Counted from the stretch's first letter, positions 51,781-60,246 are shown. The stretch is 64,000 nt of DNA from Natronorubrum halalkaliphilum (GCF_009834785.1 NZ_WUYX01000029.1:62001-126000); one strand, 5' to 3'. Numbers and translations: made by a program. The notes: generated by a model not told the origin, from the sequence alone.

Positions 51781-51867
51781 CTCATACGGTTTACTGTAGT
51801 CAATGACCGCCGATCACCGATCCCGTCCCTGGTGATCGGCGGTACATAGTTACAGCAATCCGTATCA
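51781..51867 (-). repeat. Palindromic intergenic element, copy 3 (begins at a stop codon)
   Basis: On the minus strand it starts TGATACGGATTGCTGTAACT, TGA being the stop of the lipoprotein gene at 51865, and ends CCGTATGAG. CCGCCGATCACC (51807-51818) is the exact complement of 51831-51842 across a 12-base loop; the outer arms (51784-51806 against 51843-51865) match in part, so 27 of 35 positions pair overall. Copies 2 and 3 lie back to back between convergent genes. Confidence 0.75.
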
Positions 51868-52344
51868 GTCGCAGTGGTCGGCATCTTCGTCGGTAGTGAC
51901 CTCGAACTGGCCGTCCTCGAGGACGAACAGCTCCGTGCCCGGACAGGCGTCGTCGAACGACGACCGCTCGAGTTCGGTCGCCGCTTCGGTTATCTCGTCG
52001 CCGCTGACCGTCACGCTGTAGCGATCCCGGCCGTGTAACAGGACGACGATATGGGCGTCGGCGTCGAGCTCGTAGCTTCCGTCGAAGGAGACGACGCCCG
52101 ATTCCGACTCGATCTCGAGGGCAACGGTGCGTCGCTCGTCGGTCCGATTCCAGAGTCGGACGCGGTGTGGCGGGACGTCCGTCGACGGCGACCCGAGGAC
52201 CGCTCGAGCGATCGGCTCGTCCGGATTCGACGGCGGCTCCGGAGCGGGCTCTTCTTGCCCGACCGCCGACTCCGCGACCGGGAGACAGCCCGCGACCGCG
52301 AGACTCGAGCAGCCGACGCCGGCGAGCAGCGAACGGCGATGCAT
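51865..52344 (-). CDS. Haloarchaeal lipoprotein of unknown function
   Basis: 159 residues from the ATG at 52344 (MHRRSLLAGVGCSSLAVAGCLP). Tat-like RR and lipobox VAGC with Cys20 predict export and anchoring. After an acidic Pro/Glu linker, the rest is a small beta-rich domain (PHRVRLWNRTDERRTVALEIESESGVVSFDGSYEL, read in parts) resembling immunoglobulin-like folds, with a Cys in DDACPG and one at the extreme end (HCD) that could bridge. Divergent from aroC; stop embedded in a palindromic element. Confidence 0.75.
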   Translation of the reverse strand: MHRRSLLAGVGCSSLAVAGCLPVAESAVGQEEPAPEPPSNPDEPIARAVLGSPSTDVPPHRVRLWNRTDERRTVALEIESESGVVSFDGSYELDADAHIVVLLHGRDRYSVTVSGDEITEAATELERSSFDDACPGTELFVLEDGQFEVTTDEDADHCD

Positions 52345-52439
52345 GTACGGTCGGTCGTACACCGATTGCCACAAAGACGCTTGGGGTGGCTGTTGACGGC
52401 GAGACGATCGGGCTTCTCGAATCATGCACCGCTAAGTGT

Positions 52440-52459
52440 CCCCGCCTCCGAGGGGCGGG
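52440..52459 (+). promoter_or_regulatory. GC hairpin just before the aroC start
   Basis: CCCCGCCTCCGAGGGGCGGG folds as CCCGCC (52441-52446) against GGCGGG (52454-52459), ending two bases before the ATG at 52462. It would cover the translation start region of any leadered aroC mRNA. Confidence 0.4.
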
Positions 52460-52461
52460 TA

Positions 52462-53613
52462 ATGAACGGCAACCGTTTCGGTCGCCTCTTTCAGGTGACC
52501 ACGTTCGGCGAGAGCCACGGCGAGGCGATGGGCTGTACCGTCTCGGGCTGTCCCGCCGGCCTCGAGCTGTCGGCCGAAGATATTCAGGCGGATCTGGATC
52601 GGCGCAAGCCGGGCCAGTCGATGATCACGACCAGCCGCGGGGAACCCGACGCCGTCTCGATCAAGTCCGGCATTCAGGACGGCTATACGACCGGGACGCC
52701 GATCGGGATGGTTATCCAGAACAAGGACGCCAGATCGGGCAAGTACGAGCCCTTCATCACCGCTCCCCGACCCAGCCACGGCGACTTTACCTACTCCGCG
52801 AAGTTCGGCACCCGGAACTGGGGCGGCGGCGGCCGCTCCTCGGCCCGAGAGACCGTCAACTGGGTTGCCGCGGGCGCGATCGCGAAGAAGCTCCTCGAAC
52901 GGGAGGGAATCGAACTCAAGGCCCACGTAAACCAGATCGGCGACGTCGAAGCGCCCGAAGTGAGCTTCGAGGAGATGCTCGAGCACAGCGAGGAGAACGA
53001 CGTCCGCTGTGCTCACCCCGAGACGGCCGCGGAGATGCAGGACCTGATCGAAGACTATCAGGAGGAAGGCGACTCCATCGGCGGCTCGATTTACTTCGAG
53101 GCACAGGGTGTGCCCGTTGGCCTCGGCGCGCCGCGCTTTGACTCCCTCTCCGCACGCCTCGGCCAGGCGATGATGGCCGTGCCGGCGACGACAGCCTTCG
53201 AGTTCGGACTGGGTACCGAGGCCGCCGAGTGGACCGGCAAAGACCGAAACGACGACTGGGAGTTCGACGACGACGGCACACCGACGCCCGTCGAGAACGA
53301 CCACGGCGGCATCCAGGGCGGCATCTCGAGCGGCGAACCGATCTACGGCGAAGTCACCCTTCACGCGCCGACGTCGATCCCGAAGAGCCAGCAGACGGCC
53401 GACTGGGAGACGGGCGAACTGAAAGAAGAACAGGTCATCGGTCGCCACGACCCCGTGCTTCCGCCGCGTGGCGTCCCCGTCGTCGAGGCGATGCTCGCCC
53501 TGACGCTCGTCGATTTCATGCTGCTCTCGGGTCGGCTCAACCCCGACCGGGTCGACGATCAACCGGGCAAGTACGACACGGATTACCATCCGAGCAACCC
53601 GAACAACGAGTAG
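52462..53613 (+). CDS. aroC: Chorismate synthase
   Basis: 383 residues; turns EPSP into chorismate with reduced FMN. Hallmarks: MNGNRFGRLFQVTTFGESHGEAMGC with the first GESHG signature, DLDRRKPGQS, TYSAKFGTRNWGGGGRSSARETV and DHGGIQGGISSGEPI. Length is standard. I use the ATG at 52462 although the frame is open to 52051 antisense to the lipoprotein. It is the last shikimate enzyme, with aroA 3.6 kb upstream. Confidence 0.97.
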   Translation: MNGNRFGRLFQVTTFGESHGEAMGCTVSGCPAGLELSAEDIQADLDRRKPGQSMITTSRGEPDAVSIKSGIQDGYTTGTPIGMVIQNKDARSGKYEPFITAPRPSHGDFTYSAKFGTRNWGGGGRSSARETVNWVAAGAIAKKLLEREGIELKAHVNQIGDVEAPEVSFEEMLEHSEENDVRCAHPETAAEMQDLIEDYQEEGDSIGGSIYFEAQGVPVGLGAPRFDSLSARLGQAMMAVPATTAFEFGLGTEAAEWTGKDRNDDWEFDDDGTPTPVENDHGGIQGGISSGEPIYGEVTLHAPTSIPKSQQTADWETGELKEEQVIGRHDPVLPPRGVPVVEAMLALTLVDFMLLSGRLNPDRVDDQPGKYDTDYHPSNPNNE

Positions 53614-53902
53614 TCGAATCGCGACGGATTCGTGTACCAGTGGTAGGTACTACGGCAGTAGTGAAGGCAGTGTTTTGTAGGCAGTGTTTGTTACTCGCGT
53701 TCAGTATCAGCTACGTAGTTATAGGAGCCGCTAGAAGTCGGTTCACACCCGATCGCACAGCTGTCGTGGGATCGGTGTGTGAACAGTTCAAGTTGTTACT
53801 ACAGCAAGTCGAGTGCTATCAAGAGCGGATCGGCGAAGTCGTTCGTCCCCGCCACACTGCTCTCTGGGAGGTTTTTACGGCCAGCGAAACATCGTCCGAG
53901 TA

Positions 53903-54559
53903 ATGGCTACTGAGGCTACCTTTACCGTTCCAGCCGATCAGTTCCCTCTCGGCACCGTGTTCGCACAACTGCCGGACGTGACGGTCGAACTCGAGCGACT
54001 GATCCCGTCGCGTGACGTGGTGATTCCTTATTTCTGGGTTCGAGGGACGGAAGTTGCGGACATTGAGGTGGCGTTTTCTGACCATCCGGGCGTGAAGCAG
54101 ATCCAACTCGTCGATTCCGTCGAGGATGAGTATCTCCTTCGTGTCGAGTGGTCACTCGAATACGACGACGTGCTGAGTGTGCTGACCGAGACGGACGTCC
54201 CGCTCATCACGGCGAGCGGTTCGAACCAGCAGTGGACGTTCGACGTGCGCGGGGACACTCGAAACGATGTTGCAACCTTTCACTCTCGATGTCGAGAATT
54301 GAACATCCCGGTCACGCTGACGGAACTGCACGCACTGACGCCGGTCAAGACCGAAACCGAGGCGGCACTCACTGACACACAACAAGAAGCGTTGGTACTC
54401 GCCTACCAGCGCGGGTACTTCGAGTCTCCGCGTGCGGTGACGATGGAAGAACTCGGGTACGAACTCGGTATTACCCAGCAGGCGATCGCGTCTCGACTCC
54501 GCCGCGGGGTGAAACACATCCTCGGGAGTACCCTTCCCGAAACGAGGAAATCGAATTAG
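53903..54559 (+). CDS. Bacterio-opsin activator (Bat)-type HTH protein
   Basis: 218 residues from the ATG at 53903. The C-terminal HTH_10 domain is clear at about 160-212: LTDTQQEALVLAYQRGYFESPRAVTMEELGYELGITQQAIASRLRRGVKHIL (read in parts). The N-terminal 150 residues form the usual Bat-associated alpha/beta part (LIPSRDVVIPYFWVRGTEVADIE, VKQIQLVDSVEDEYLLRVEW). No PAS or GAF sensor is fused, so the signal is unknown. A receiver-only regulator follows 20 bases later in the same direction. Confidence 0.92.
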   Translation: MATEATFTVPADQFPLGTVFAQLPDVTVELERLIPSRDVVIPYFWVRGTEVADIEVAFSDHPGVKQIQLVDSVEDEYLLRVEWSLEYDDVLSVLTETDVPLITASGSNQQWTFDVRGDTRNDVATFHSRCRELNIPVTLTELHALTPVKTETEAALTDTQQEALVLAYQRGYFESPRAVTMEELGYELGITQQAIASRLRRGVKHILGSTLPETRKSN

Positions 54560-54579
54560 TGGCCACTTAAAGGTGTTGT

Positions 54580-55080
54580 ATGGCCAAAAGTAGATTTGAG
54601 GATGGTAGCCGTCCAAGCAGTGCTACATTCGGACGCGTCCTGAGAGAGCAAACCGTGGAAACACCAAACTCCCTCGACTCTCCGAGAGAAGTGAACGACC
54701 TCCTGCTCGTGGAGGATAACCCGGCTGACATTCGCTTCGTCGAAGAGACGATCGACAACTCCTCACTCGATGCGACAGTCCACAGTGTCTCGACGAGTGC
54801 TGCAGGTGTGGATTTCGTTCGCCAGCGAGGGGAGTACCAAGATGCACCGGAGCCTGACCTCGTATTTCTCGACTGGAATCTCCGGCAAACGACTGGAAGA
54901 GAAGTATTAACGGCTATCAAGGAGGAACACGCACATATCCCTATAGTGATACTAACCGGCTCGAAAGTGAAGGTGGAGCCCGACCAACTGCCCTCGACGA
55001 AGGCGGATTCGGTGAAGGAAAAACCGACCGACCCGGATGGATACATCGAAATCATCCGTTCGATCGCTCCCAATCAATAA
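54580..55080 (+). CDS. Single-domain response regulator (RcpA-like)
   Basis: 166 residues. Receiver motif set: EDN at 45-47 in LLLVEDNPADIRFVEETI, Asp98 in LVFLDWNLRQTTG, Thr126 in VILTGS and Lys148 in VKEKPTD. This is the RcpA/Rrp1-like type common in haloarchaea, with no output domain. The first 38 residues are an unusual leader that family members lack, so a later start (GTG at 54691) is possible. It sits 20 bases after the Bat-type gene and may be co-transcribed; no sensor kinase is nearby. Confidence 0.88.
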   Translation: MAKSRFEDGSRPSSATFGRVLREQTVETPNSLDSPREVNDLLLVEDNPADIRFVEETIDNSSLDATVHSVSTSAAGVDFVRQRGEYQDAPEPDLVFLDWNLRQTTGREVLTAIKEEHAHIPIVILTGSKVKVEPDQLPSTKADSVKEKPTDPDGYIEIIRSIAPNQ

Positions 55081-55391
55081 GCACACGCACCGACTCGAGC
55101 GTTTTACCCGTTGCTGGATGTTCGAACCGAAACAGGCCACCCGGTGAACAGTCCAAGTATATAATTATTTCCTATCGTGCAATTATATCTAATCGTCGCC
55201 GGATCGTAGCTGGTCAATTATCCACAAATAGCTACCATTGTGGCACCTTTGCAGAAAGGTCACGGTCTTTCATTCAATATACTGTGTGGTTGTTCATTCT
55301 TCACGATAGATCTATGGCAATGTATAGCAAAGGCTTTAGTTCTCGTGGGGCAAAATTCCGGTACGGTCGGCCCACAGGCCACTGATTTACT
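55081..55391. other. AT-rich intergenic region before korA
   Basis: 311 bases, notably AT-rich at 55155-55215 (TATATAATTATTTCC and neighbours) and 55280-55345. It contains the terminator of the receiver gene and the korAB promoter; the T/A-rich run before 55392 makes a single TATA hard to pick. No ORF is supported. Confidence 0.45.
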
Positions 55392-57299
55392 ATGAGCGAC
55401 GACGAACTCATCTGGCGAATCGCAGGCGGTTCCGGAGACGGGATCGACTCGACAAGTCAGAACTTCGCAAAAGCGCTGATGCGTTCGGGGCTCAACGTGT
55501 TTACCCACCGCCACTATCCGTCGCGGATCCGCGGTGGCCACACCTACGTCGAGATCCGGGCCGCAGACAAGGACGTACAGTCACGGGGAGACGGCTACAA
55601 CTTCCTGCTCTCGCTGGGCGATTCCTTCGCCCGCAACCCGCAGGAAGAGGCCTACTACGGCAACGAGGAGATCAAGCCGCTCTCGGAGAACTTAGACGAG
55701 CTACGGGAAGGGGGGATCATCGTCTACGACGAGGGCCTCATCAGCGAGGAGGACGTCGAAGCGATCAACCTCGAGGAGCGTGCCGAGGAGAACGACTGGC
55801 ACGTGTTCCCGATGGACCTCCGCGGCCTCGCAAAGGAGCACGGCCGCGAGGTCATGCGCAACACCGCCGGCGTGGGGGTCACCGCGGCGCTGCTCGACAT
55901 GGAGCTCGAGCACATCGAGGACCTGATGTCCGACGCGATGAGCGACGACATCCTCGAGGCGAACCTCGAGATCCTCCACGAAGCGTACGACACCGTCAAC
56001 GAGGAGTACGACTTCGAACACGACCTTCGCGCCCCGACGGGCGACCACGGCGCGGAACAGGCGCTTCTGTCGGGTTCGAACGCGATCGCCTACGGCGCGA
56101 TCGACGGCGGCTGTCGGTTCATCGCGGGTTATCCGATGACGCCGTGGACGGACGTGTTCACCATCCTGAGCCAGAACTTCCCCGACATGGGCGGAGTCTC
56201 GGAGCAGGTCGAAGACGAAATCGCCGCGGCCGCGCTCGCCGTCGGGGCGAGCCACGCCGGCGTGAAAGCCATGTCCGGGTCCTCCGGGGGCGGATTCGCG
56301 CTGATGAGCGAACCCCTCGGTCTCGCCGAGATGACCGAGACGCCGCTCGTGCTCGTCGAATCGATGCGCGCCGGCCCCTCGACCGGGATGCCGACCAAGC
56401 CCGAACAGGGCGACCTCGAGTTCGTTCTCTACACGAGCCAGGGCGACTCCTCGCGAGTCGTCTTCGCGCCGGGGAACATCGAGGAGGCCTACGAGCAGAC
56501 GCGACTGGCCTTCGACATCGCCTGGGAGTACCAGATCCCGACGATCATCATCTACGATCAGAAGCTCTCCGGCGAGAACATGAACGTCGACGTCGAGTTC
56601 TTCGACCGCGAACCCGAACCTGGTCTCGGCTCGACGATGACCGAAGAAGAGCTCAAGGAGGCCGCTCACGATGCCTCCGGGAAGTTCCATCGCTTCCAGC
56701 ACGAACCCGACAACGATAACCACGTCAGTCCGCGCTCGCTGCCCGGCCAGAAGGGCGGGCGCTACCTCGCGACCGGGAACGAACACAGCCCGGTCGGACA
56801 CATCAGCGAGGACCCCGACAACCGCGTCTTCCAGATGGAACGACGGGTGCAGAAACTCGAGGCCATCCGCGACGAACTCGACGAGGAACGGCCCTCGAAC
56901 CAGACCTACTTCGGCGAGGACGACGCCGAGTACGGAATCATCACGTGGGGCTCGAGCCAGGGCGCCGTCGTCGAAGCCGTCGAGCGCCTGAACGAGCAGG
57001 GCCACTCGGTAAGGGGGATCAGCGTCTCCGACATGATGCCGTTCCCCGAGCAGGAAATGACCGAGTTCCTCGAGAGCGTCGACGAGGCGATGGTCGTTGA
57101 GATGAACGCCACCGCCCAGTTCCGCGGCCTGATCCAGAAGGAACTCGGTCGCTTCGGCGAGAAACTGACCAGCCTCCTCAAGTACAACGGGAACCCGTTC
57201 GAGCCCGCGGAGGTCGTCGAGGGCTACGAGGTTAACCTCGAGGATGGCGACAGAGAACCGACCGCACAGGTCCGAATCGAACCTGCTGCAGGTGATTAA
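55392..57299 (+). CDS. korA: 2-oxoacid:ferredoxin oxidoreductase, fused gamma-alpha subunit
   Basis: 635 residues. The gamma domain (1-195, IAGGSGDGIDSTSQNFAKALMRSGLNVFTHRHYPSRIRGGHTYVEIR read in parts) is fused to the alpha part (from 205, GSNAIAYGAIDGGCRFIAGYPMTPWT) and ends in a transketolase-C-like domain. With KorB it oxidises a 2-oxoacid, probably 2-oxoglutarate or pyruvate, handing electrons to ferredoxin. The substrate choice is by similarity to the haloarchaeal enzymes and not certain. The beta-subunit gene starts two bases after its stop. Confidence 0.94.
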   Translation: MSDDELIWRIAGGSGDGIDSTSQNFAKALMRSGLNVFTHRHYPSRIRGGHTYVEIRAADKDVQSRGDGYNFLLSLGDSFARNPQEEAYYGNEEIKPLSENLDELREGGIIVYDEGLISEEDVEAINLEERAEENDWHVFPMDLRGLAKEHGREVMRNTAGVGVTAALLDMELEHIEDLMSDAMSDDILEANLEILHEAYDTVNEEYDFEHDLRAPTGDHGAEQALLSGSNAIAYGAIDGGCRFIAGYPMTPWTDVFTILSQNFPDMGGVSEQVEDEIAAAALAVGASHAGVKAMSGSSGGGFALMSEPLGLAEMTETPLVLVESMRAGPSTGMPTKPEQGDLEFVLYTSQGDSSRVVFAPGNIEEAYEQTRLAFDIAWEYQIPTIIIYDQKLSGENMNVDVEFFDREPEPGLGSTMTEEELKEAAHDASGKFHRFQHEPDNDNHVSPRSLPGQKGGRYLATGNEHSPVGHISEDPDNRVFQMERRVQKLEAIRDELDEERPSNQTYFGEDDAEYGIITWGSSQGAVVEAVERLNEQGHSVRGISVSDMMPFPEQEMTEFLESVDEAMVVEMNATAQFRGLIQKELGRFGEKLTSLLKYNGNPFEPAEVVEGYEVNLEDGDREPTAQVRIEPAAGD

Positions 57300-57301
57300 T
57301 C

Positions 57302-58237
57302 ATGAGTGCATTCAACGCAATCGGTGAGGAACGGGAGATCGACCGGGACGAGTTTACCCCCGGTGTCGAACCGCAGCCGACCTGGTGTCCTGGCTGTGGC
57401 GACTTCGGCGTGCTGAAGTCGCTCAAACAGGCGCTGCCCGAAGTCGGCCGAACGCCCGAAGAGGTGCTGACGGTCACCGGGATCGGCTGTTCCGGCAAGC
57501 TGAACAGCTACCTGGATACGTACGGCTTCCACACGATCCACGGCCGCTCGCTGCCCGTAGCCCGTGCTGCAAAGCTCGCGAATCCGGAGCTCGAGGTCAT
57601 CGCCGCAGGCGGTGACGGCGACGGCTACGGGATCGGTGGCAACCACTGGATCCACACGGCTCGTGAGAACCACGATATCACGTACATCGTCTTCAACAAC
57701 GAGATCTTCGGCCTGACGAAGGGCCAGACGTCGCCGACGAGCCCGAAGGGTCACAAGTCCAAGACCCAGCCATCGGGGAGCGCGAAGACGCCGCTGCGAC
57801 CGCTGTCGATGTCGCTGAACGCCGGCGCGAGCTACGTCGCTCGTACGGCCGCGGTCAACCCGAATCAGGCCAAGGAGATCATCAAGGAGGCCATCGAACA
57901 CGACGGCTTCGCCCACGTCGACTTCCTGACCCAGTGTCCGACCTGGAACAAGGACGCACGCCAGTACGTCCCCTACATCGACGTCCAGGAGTCCGACGAC
58001 TACGACTTCGACGTTACCGACCGGCGCGAAGCCGCCGAGATGATGCACGAGACCGAAGACGTCCTCAAGGAGGGGACCGTCCTCACGGGCCGGTACTACG
58101 TCGACGACGACCGACCGTCCTACCAGCAGGAGAAGGCCGCCGTCGGCGAGATGCCCGACGAACCGCTCGCAGAGCGGTACTTCGACGACGACGCCGAGTG
58201 GGAGCGCAGCTACGACCTGCTCGACCGACACACCTAA
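57302..58237 (+). CDS. korB: 2-oxoacid:ferredoxin oxidoreductase beta subunit
   Basis: 311 residues. It carries the thiamine diphosphate and one iron-sulfur cluster: Cys29 and Cys32 in WCPGCGDFG, the later Cys in VTGIGCSGKL, and the TPP motif GDGDGYGIGGNHWIHTARENHDITYIVFNNEIFGLTKGQTSPTS (read in parts). Together with KorA it forms the complete haloarchaeal enzyme. A T-rich region and a perfect hairpin follow. Confidence 0.95.
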   Translation: MSAFNAIGEEREIDRDEFTPGVEPQPTWCPGCGDFGVLKSLKQALPEVGRTPEEVLTVTGIGCSGKLNSYLDTYGFHTIHGRSLPVARAAKLANPELEVIAAGGDGDGYGIGGNHWIHTARENHDITYIVFNNEIFGLTKGQTSPTSPKGHKSKTQPSGSAKTPLRPLSMSLNAGASYVARTAAVNPNQAKEIIKEAIEHDGFAHVDFLTQCPTWNKDARQYVPYIDVQESDDYDFDVTDRREAAEMMHETEDVLKEGTVLTGRYYVDDDRPSYQQEKAAVGEMPDEPLAERYFDDDAEWERSYDLLDRHT

Positions 58238-58273
58238 GCTGAACCGTCGTCTCGTCGCCGGCTTGGGCTTCGA

Positions 58274-58357
58274 TTTTGGAGTTTGGCTTTCGGTTTGCTA
58301 TTCTTTGTTTTCCGTTTTGAGTACTGATCTTCGCTTTTCGCCGTGAATACTCACGGC
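58274..58357 (+). terminator. Probable korAB terminator region
   Basis: Downstream of korB a stretch of repeated T-runs (TTTT, TTT, TTTGTTTT) spans 58274-58337, followed by a perfect 7-base stem GCCGTGA/TCACGGC (58340-58357) with loop ATAC. U-rich DNA is the usual archaeal stop signal. The rest of the 361-base gap (58238-58598) holds nothing I recognise. Confidence 0.6.
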
Positions 58358-58598
58358 ATACCTCGAAAGTGACGTCATTCGCGCCGACTACCGGGAAGGC
58401 ATCCGAGTGAACTCGAACGGTTCCGGCTTCACACAACCTGCCGTTGCACGCGCTCGGGATTGGTCCTCACGGGGTCACAACGGGAGGCGCTGCCGTTCGC
58501 GTGTTCTCGAGACGGTTCTGAATCGGTCCAGAAAGCAAGCGGGGAGAAATAGCCGAAGATGAGGCAAACGGCAGGCGAAGACGGTTCCCCCTTCGCAC

Positions 58599-58931
58599 TC
58601 AACTGTCGCCGTCGTACTCCCCGCGGTAGCCGACGCCGCGGGCGAACAGTTTCGTGAGGTAACTCAAGACGAGCAGGGAAACGAGTAGCCCGCCGAGCGC
58701 GAGGGGCTGGAAGCCGTAGATCATCTCGCGAATCGCGTAGCCGATGACGAGCAGCCCCATGAACAGGGCCGTGCCGCCCGCCCATCGGGACACGTAGGCC
58801 GGATCGACCGACTCGTCGTAGTTCGCGTGCAAATCGGCTCGTCCGCGGATCGCGATAACGTACCCGAGATAGAGGATGGCGATCCCGCAGAGCAACCAGA
58901 CGGTCCCGCTGATGAGATTGGCGTCGACCAT
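58599..58931 (-). CDS. Small membrane protein (DUF3784-like)
   Basis: 110 residues from the ATG at 58931 with three membrane segments at about 8-26, 47-66 and 75-95. The early turn GYVIAIRGRADLHANYDES and PAYVSRWAGGTALFMGLLVIGYAI resemble DUF3784 proteins. The frame runs to 58979 upstream but adds nothing. Function unknown; single-gene unit, divergent from the Lrp gene. Confidence 0.75.
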   Translation of the reverse strand: MVDANLISGTVWLLCGIAILYLGYVIAIRGRADLHANYDESVDPAYVSRWAGGTALFMGLLVIGYAIREMIYGFQPLALGGLLVSLLVLSYLTKLFARGVGYRGEYDGDS

Positions 58932-59092
58932 GTCACTCGGTGAATTTGGGGTTAGCGAGCGAATAAGTCCGACGATCACGCGGCCGGAACAGGCCCCGCT
59001 GATTCGCAGTAGGCCCTACCCGCTAGCCGTTTCCCATTTCGACGCCCAGACGCCCGAACGGTGGCGTTTCCATCGGATCACCGGCCGTTTTC

Positions 59093-59111
59093 GTATACAA
59101 AAGATATTTTT
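59093..59111 (+). promoter_or_regulatory. Palindrome and TATA element of the Lrp gene
   Basis: GTATAC at 59093-59098, flanked by TTTTC and AAAAG, overlaps the transcription-factor-B site just before a TATA-like GATATTTTT (59103-59111), itself 24-32 bases before the ATG at 59135. The position suits autoregulation by the encoded Lrp protein. Confidence 0.45.
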
Positions 59112-59134
59112 CCATCGGAGCAAAACAGAGTAGT

Positions 59135-59563
59135 ATGAGCACCCAGGCGACGGAAGATCGCATCCTCGAGGTTCTCGAAGAGGATGCCCAGGCGTCCTAC
59201 GCCGAGATCGCCGAGCGGGCGGACGTCTCGAAACCAACGGTTCGAAAGTATATCAACCAGCTCGAAGACGAGGGGGTGATCGTCGGCTACTCGGCCGATA
59301 TCGACCCGAAGAAACTCTCGAGTAAGACGATTGCGATGGTGGGAATCGACGTCGCGAGCGAACGCTACGTCGAGGCGACGAAGGCGCTCAAGTCCCTCGA
59401 GGAGGTCGAGGCCCTGTACAGTTCCAGCGGCGACCACATGCTGATGGCGGAGGTTCGCGCCGAAGACGGCGACGCGCTGGGCGAGATTATCTCCGAGAAC
59501 TTACTCGAGATCGACGGCGTCACCGCGGCCCACCCCTCTTTCTTGCAGGAACGACTCAAGTAA
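59135..59563 (+). CDS. Lrp/AsnC-family transcriptional regulator
   Basis: 142 residues: HTH at 1-55 (RILEVLEEDAQASYAEIAERADVSKPTVRKYINQLEDEGVI, read in parts) and a ligand-sensing RAM domain at about 65-142 (TIAMVGIDVASERYVEATKALKSLEEVEALYSSSGDHMLMAEV, read in parts). Such proteins assemble as dimers to octamers and sense amino acids. It is near korAB, whose type of gene is a plausible but unproven target. Confidence 0.93.
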   Translation: MSTQATEDRILEVLEEDAQASYAEIAERADVSKPTVRKYINQLEDEGVIVGYSADIDPKKLSSKTIAMVGIDVASERYVEATKALKSLEEVEALYSSSGDHMLMAEVRAEDGDALGEIISENLLEIDGVTAAHPSFLQERLK

Positions 59564-59653
59564 CGGCGGTCGGTGGTCAGTCTTGCCTCGTTGAGCCCTA
59601 TCCGGGGACCGTTTGGCCATTTCGTTTTCACGCTGGCCGGCGTAGGTACGGCC

Positions 59654-60148
59654 ATGCCTTCGTACGACCGCCGGACGACGATCGATGCACCGCTCGCGGA
59701 TGTCTGGCAGTTTCACTCGGGAATCGAAGCGCTCGAGGCGGTAACGCCGGATTGGATGGGGTTGCGCGTCGAGTCGGTGATGGGTCCCGTCGGCGATCTG
59801 GATCCGGGCCGACTCGACGCCGGCACCGAAATCTCGCTGTCGATACGGCCGTTCGGTGCGGGGCCCCGTCAGTACTGGACCTCGTTGATTACGGAGCGCG
59901 AGCGCGGCGACGGCGCTGCCTACTTTCGCGACCGGATGATTCGCGGTCCGTTCGCTCACTGGGAACACACCCACGCTTTCTACGCCGACGGCGATCGAAC
60001 CCTGCTTCGGGATCACGTCGAGTACGAACTGCTCCCCGACAGAGGCGGGCTCGGGCGGGTCAACGACGTAGTCTCGCCGTTCTCCCGAATCGGGTTCGAG
60101 ACGATGTTTCGGGCACGCCACCGGGAGACGAAAGCGCGACTCGAATGA
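59654..60148 (+). CDS. SRPBCC (START-like) family protein
   Basis: 164 residues with the START-like layout: RRTTIDAPLADVWQFHSGIEALEAVTPDWMGL at the start, then SIRPFGAGPRQYWTSLITERERG, and DHVEYELLPDRGGLGRVNDVVSPF before a last helix. It resembles the ligand-binding cyclase/dehydrase group. The ATG at 59654 is the family start; the frame runs to 59573. Partner unknown. Confidence 0.85.
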   Translation: MPSYDRRTTIDAPLADVWQFHSGIEALEAVTPDWMGLRVESVMGPVGDLDPGRLDAGTEISLSIRPFGAGPRQYWTSLITERERGDGAAYFRDRMIRGPFAHWEHTHAFYADGDRTLLRDHVEYELLPDRGGLGRVNDVVSPFSRIGFETMFRARHRETKARLE

Positions 60149-60189
60149 ACGCGTCCGTCTGATCTGCCGTCGAGGATCGTGTTCGTCGC

Positions 60190-60246
60190 GTTGCCGCGTT
60201 CGTGTCGTTGCCACGTCCGTACCGTTGCCACTGCCACGTTCGTACC
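60190..60246 (+). repeat. Degenerate tandem repeat, three units of about 17-23 bases
   Basis: Units start GTTGCC and carry CGTTCGT or CGTCCGT, at 60190-60206, 60207-60223 and 60224-60246. They occupy the gap between two plus-strand genes. No function evident. Confidence 0.45.

Noticed and set aside
53664-53693. Short direct repeat AGGCAGTGTTTTGT/AGGCAGTGTTTGT before the Bat-type gene
   Set aside because: Two near-identical units only, with no structure or gene context to give meaning.
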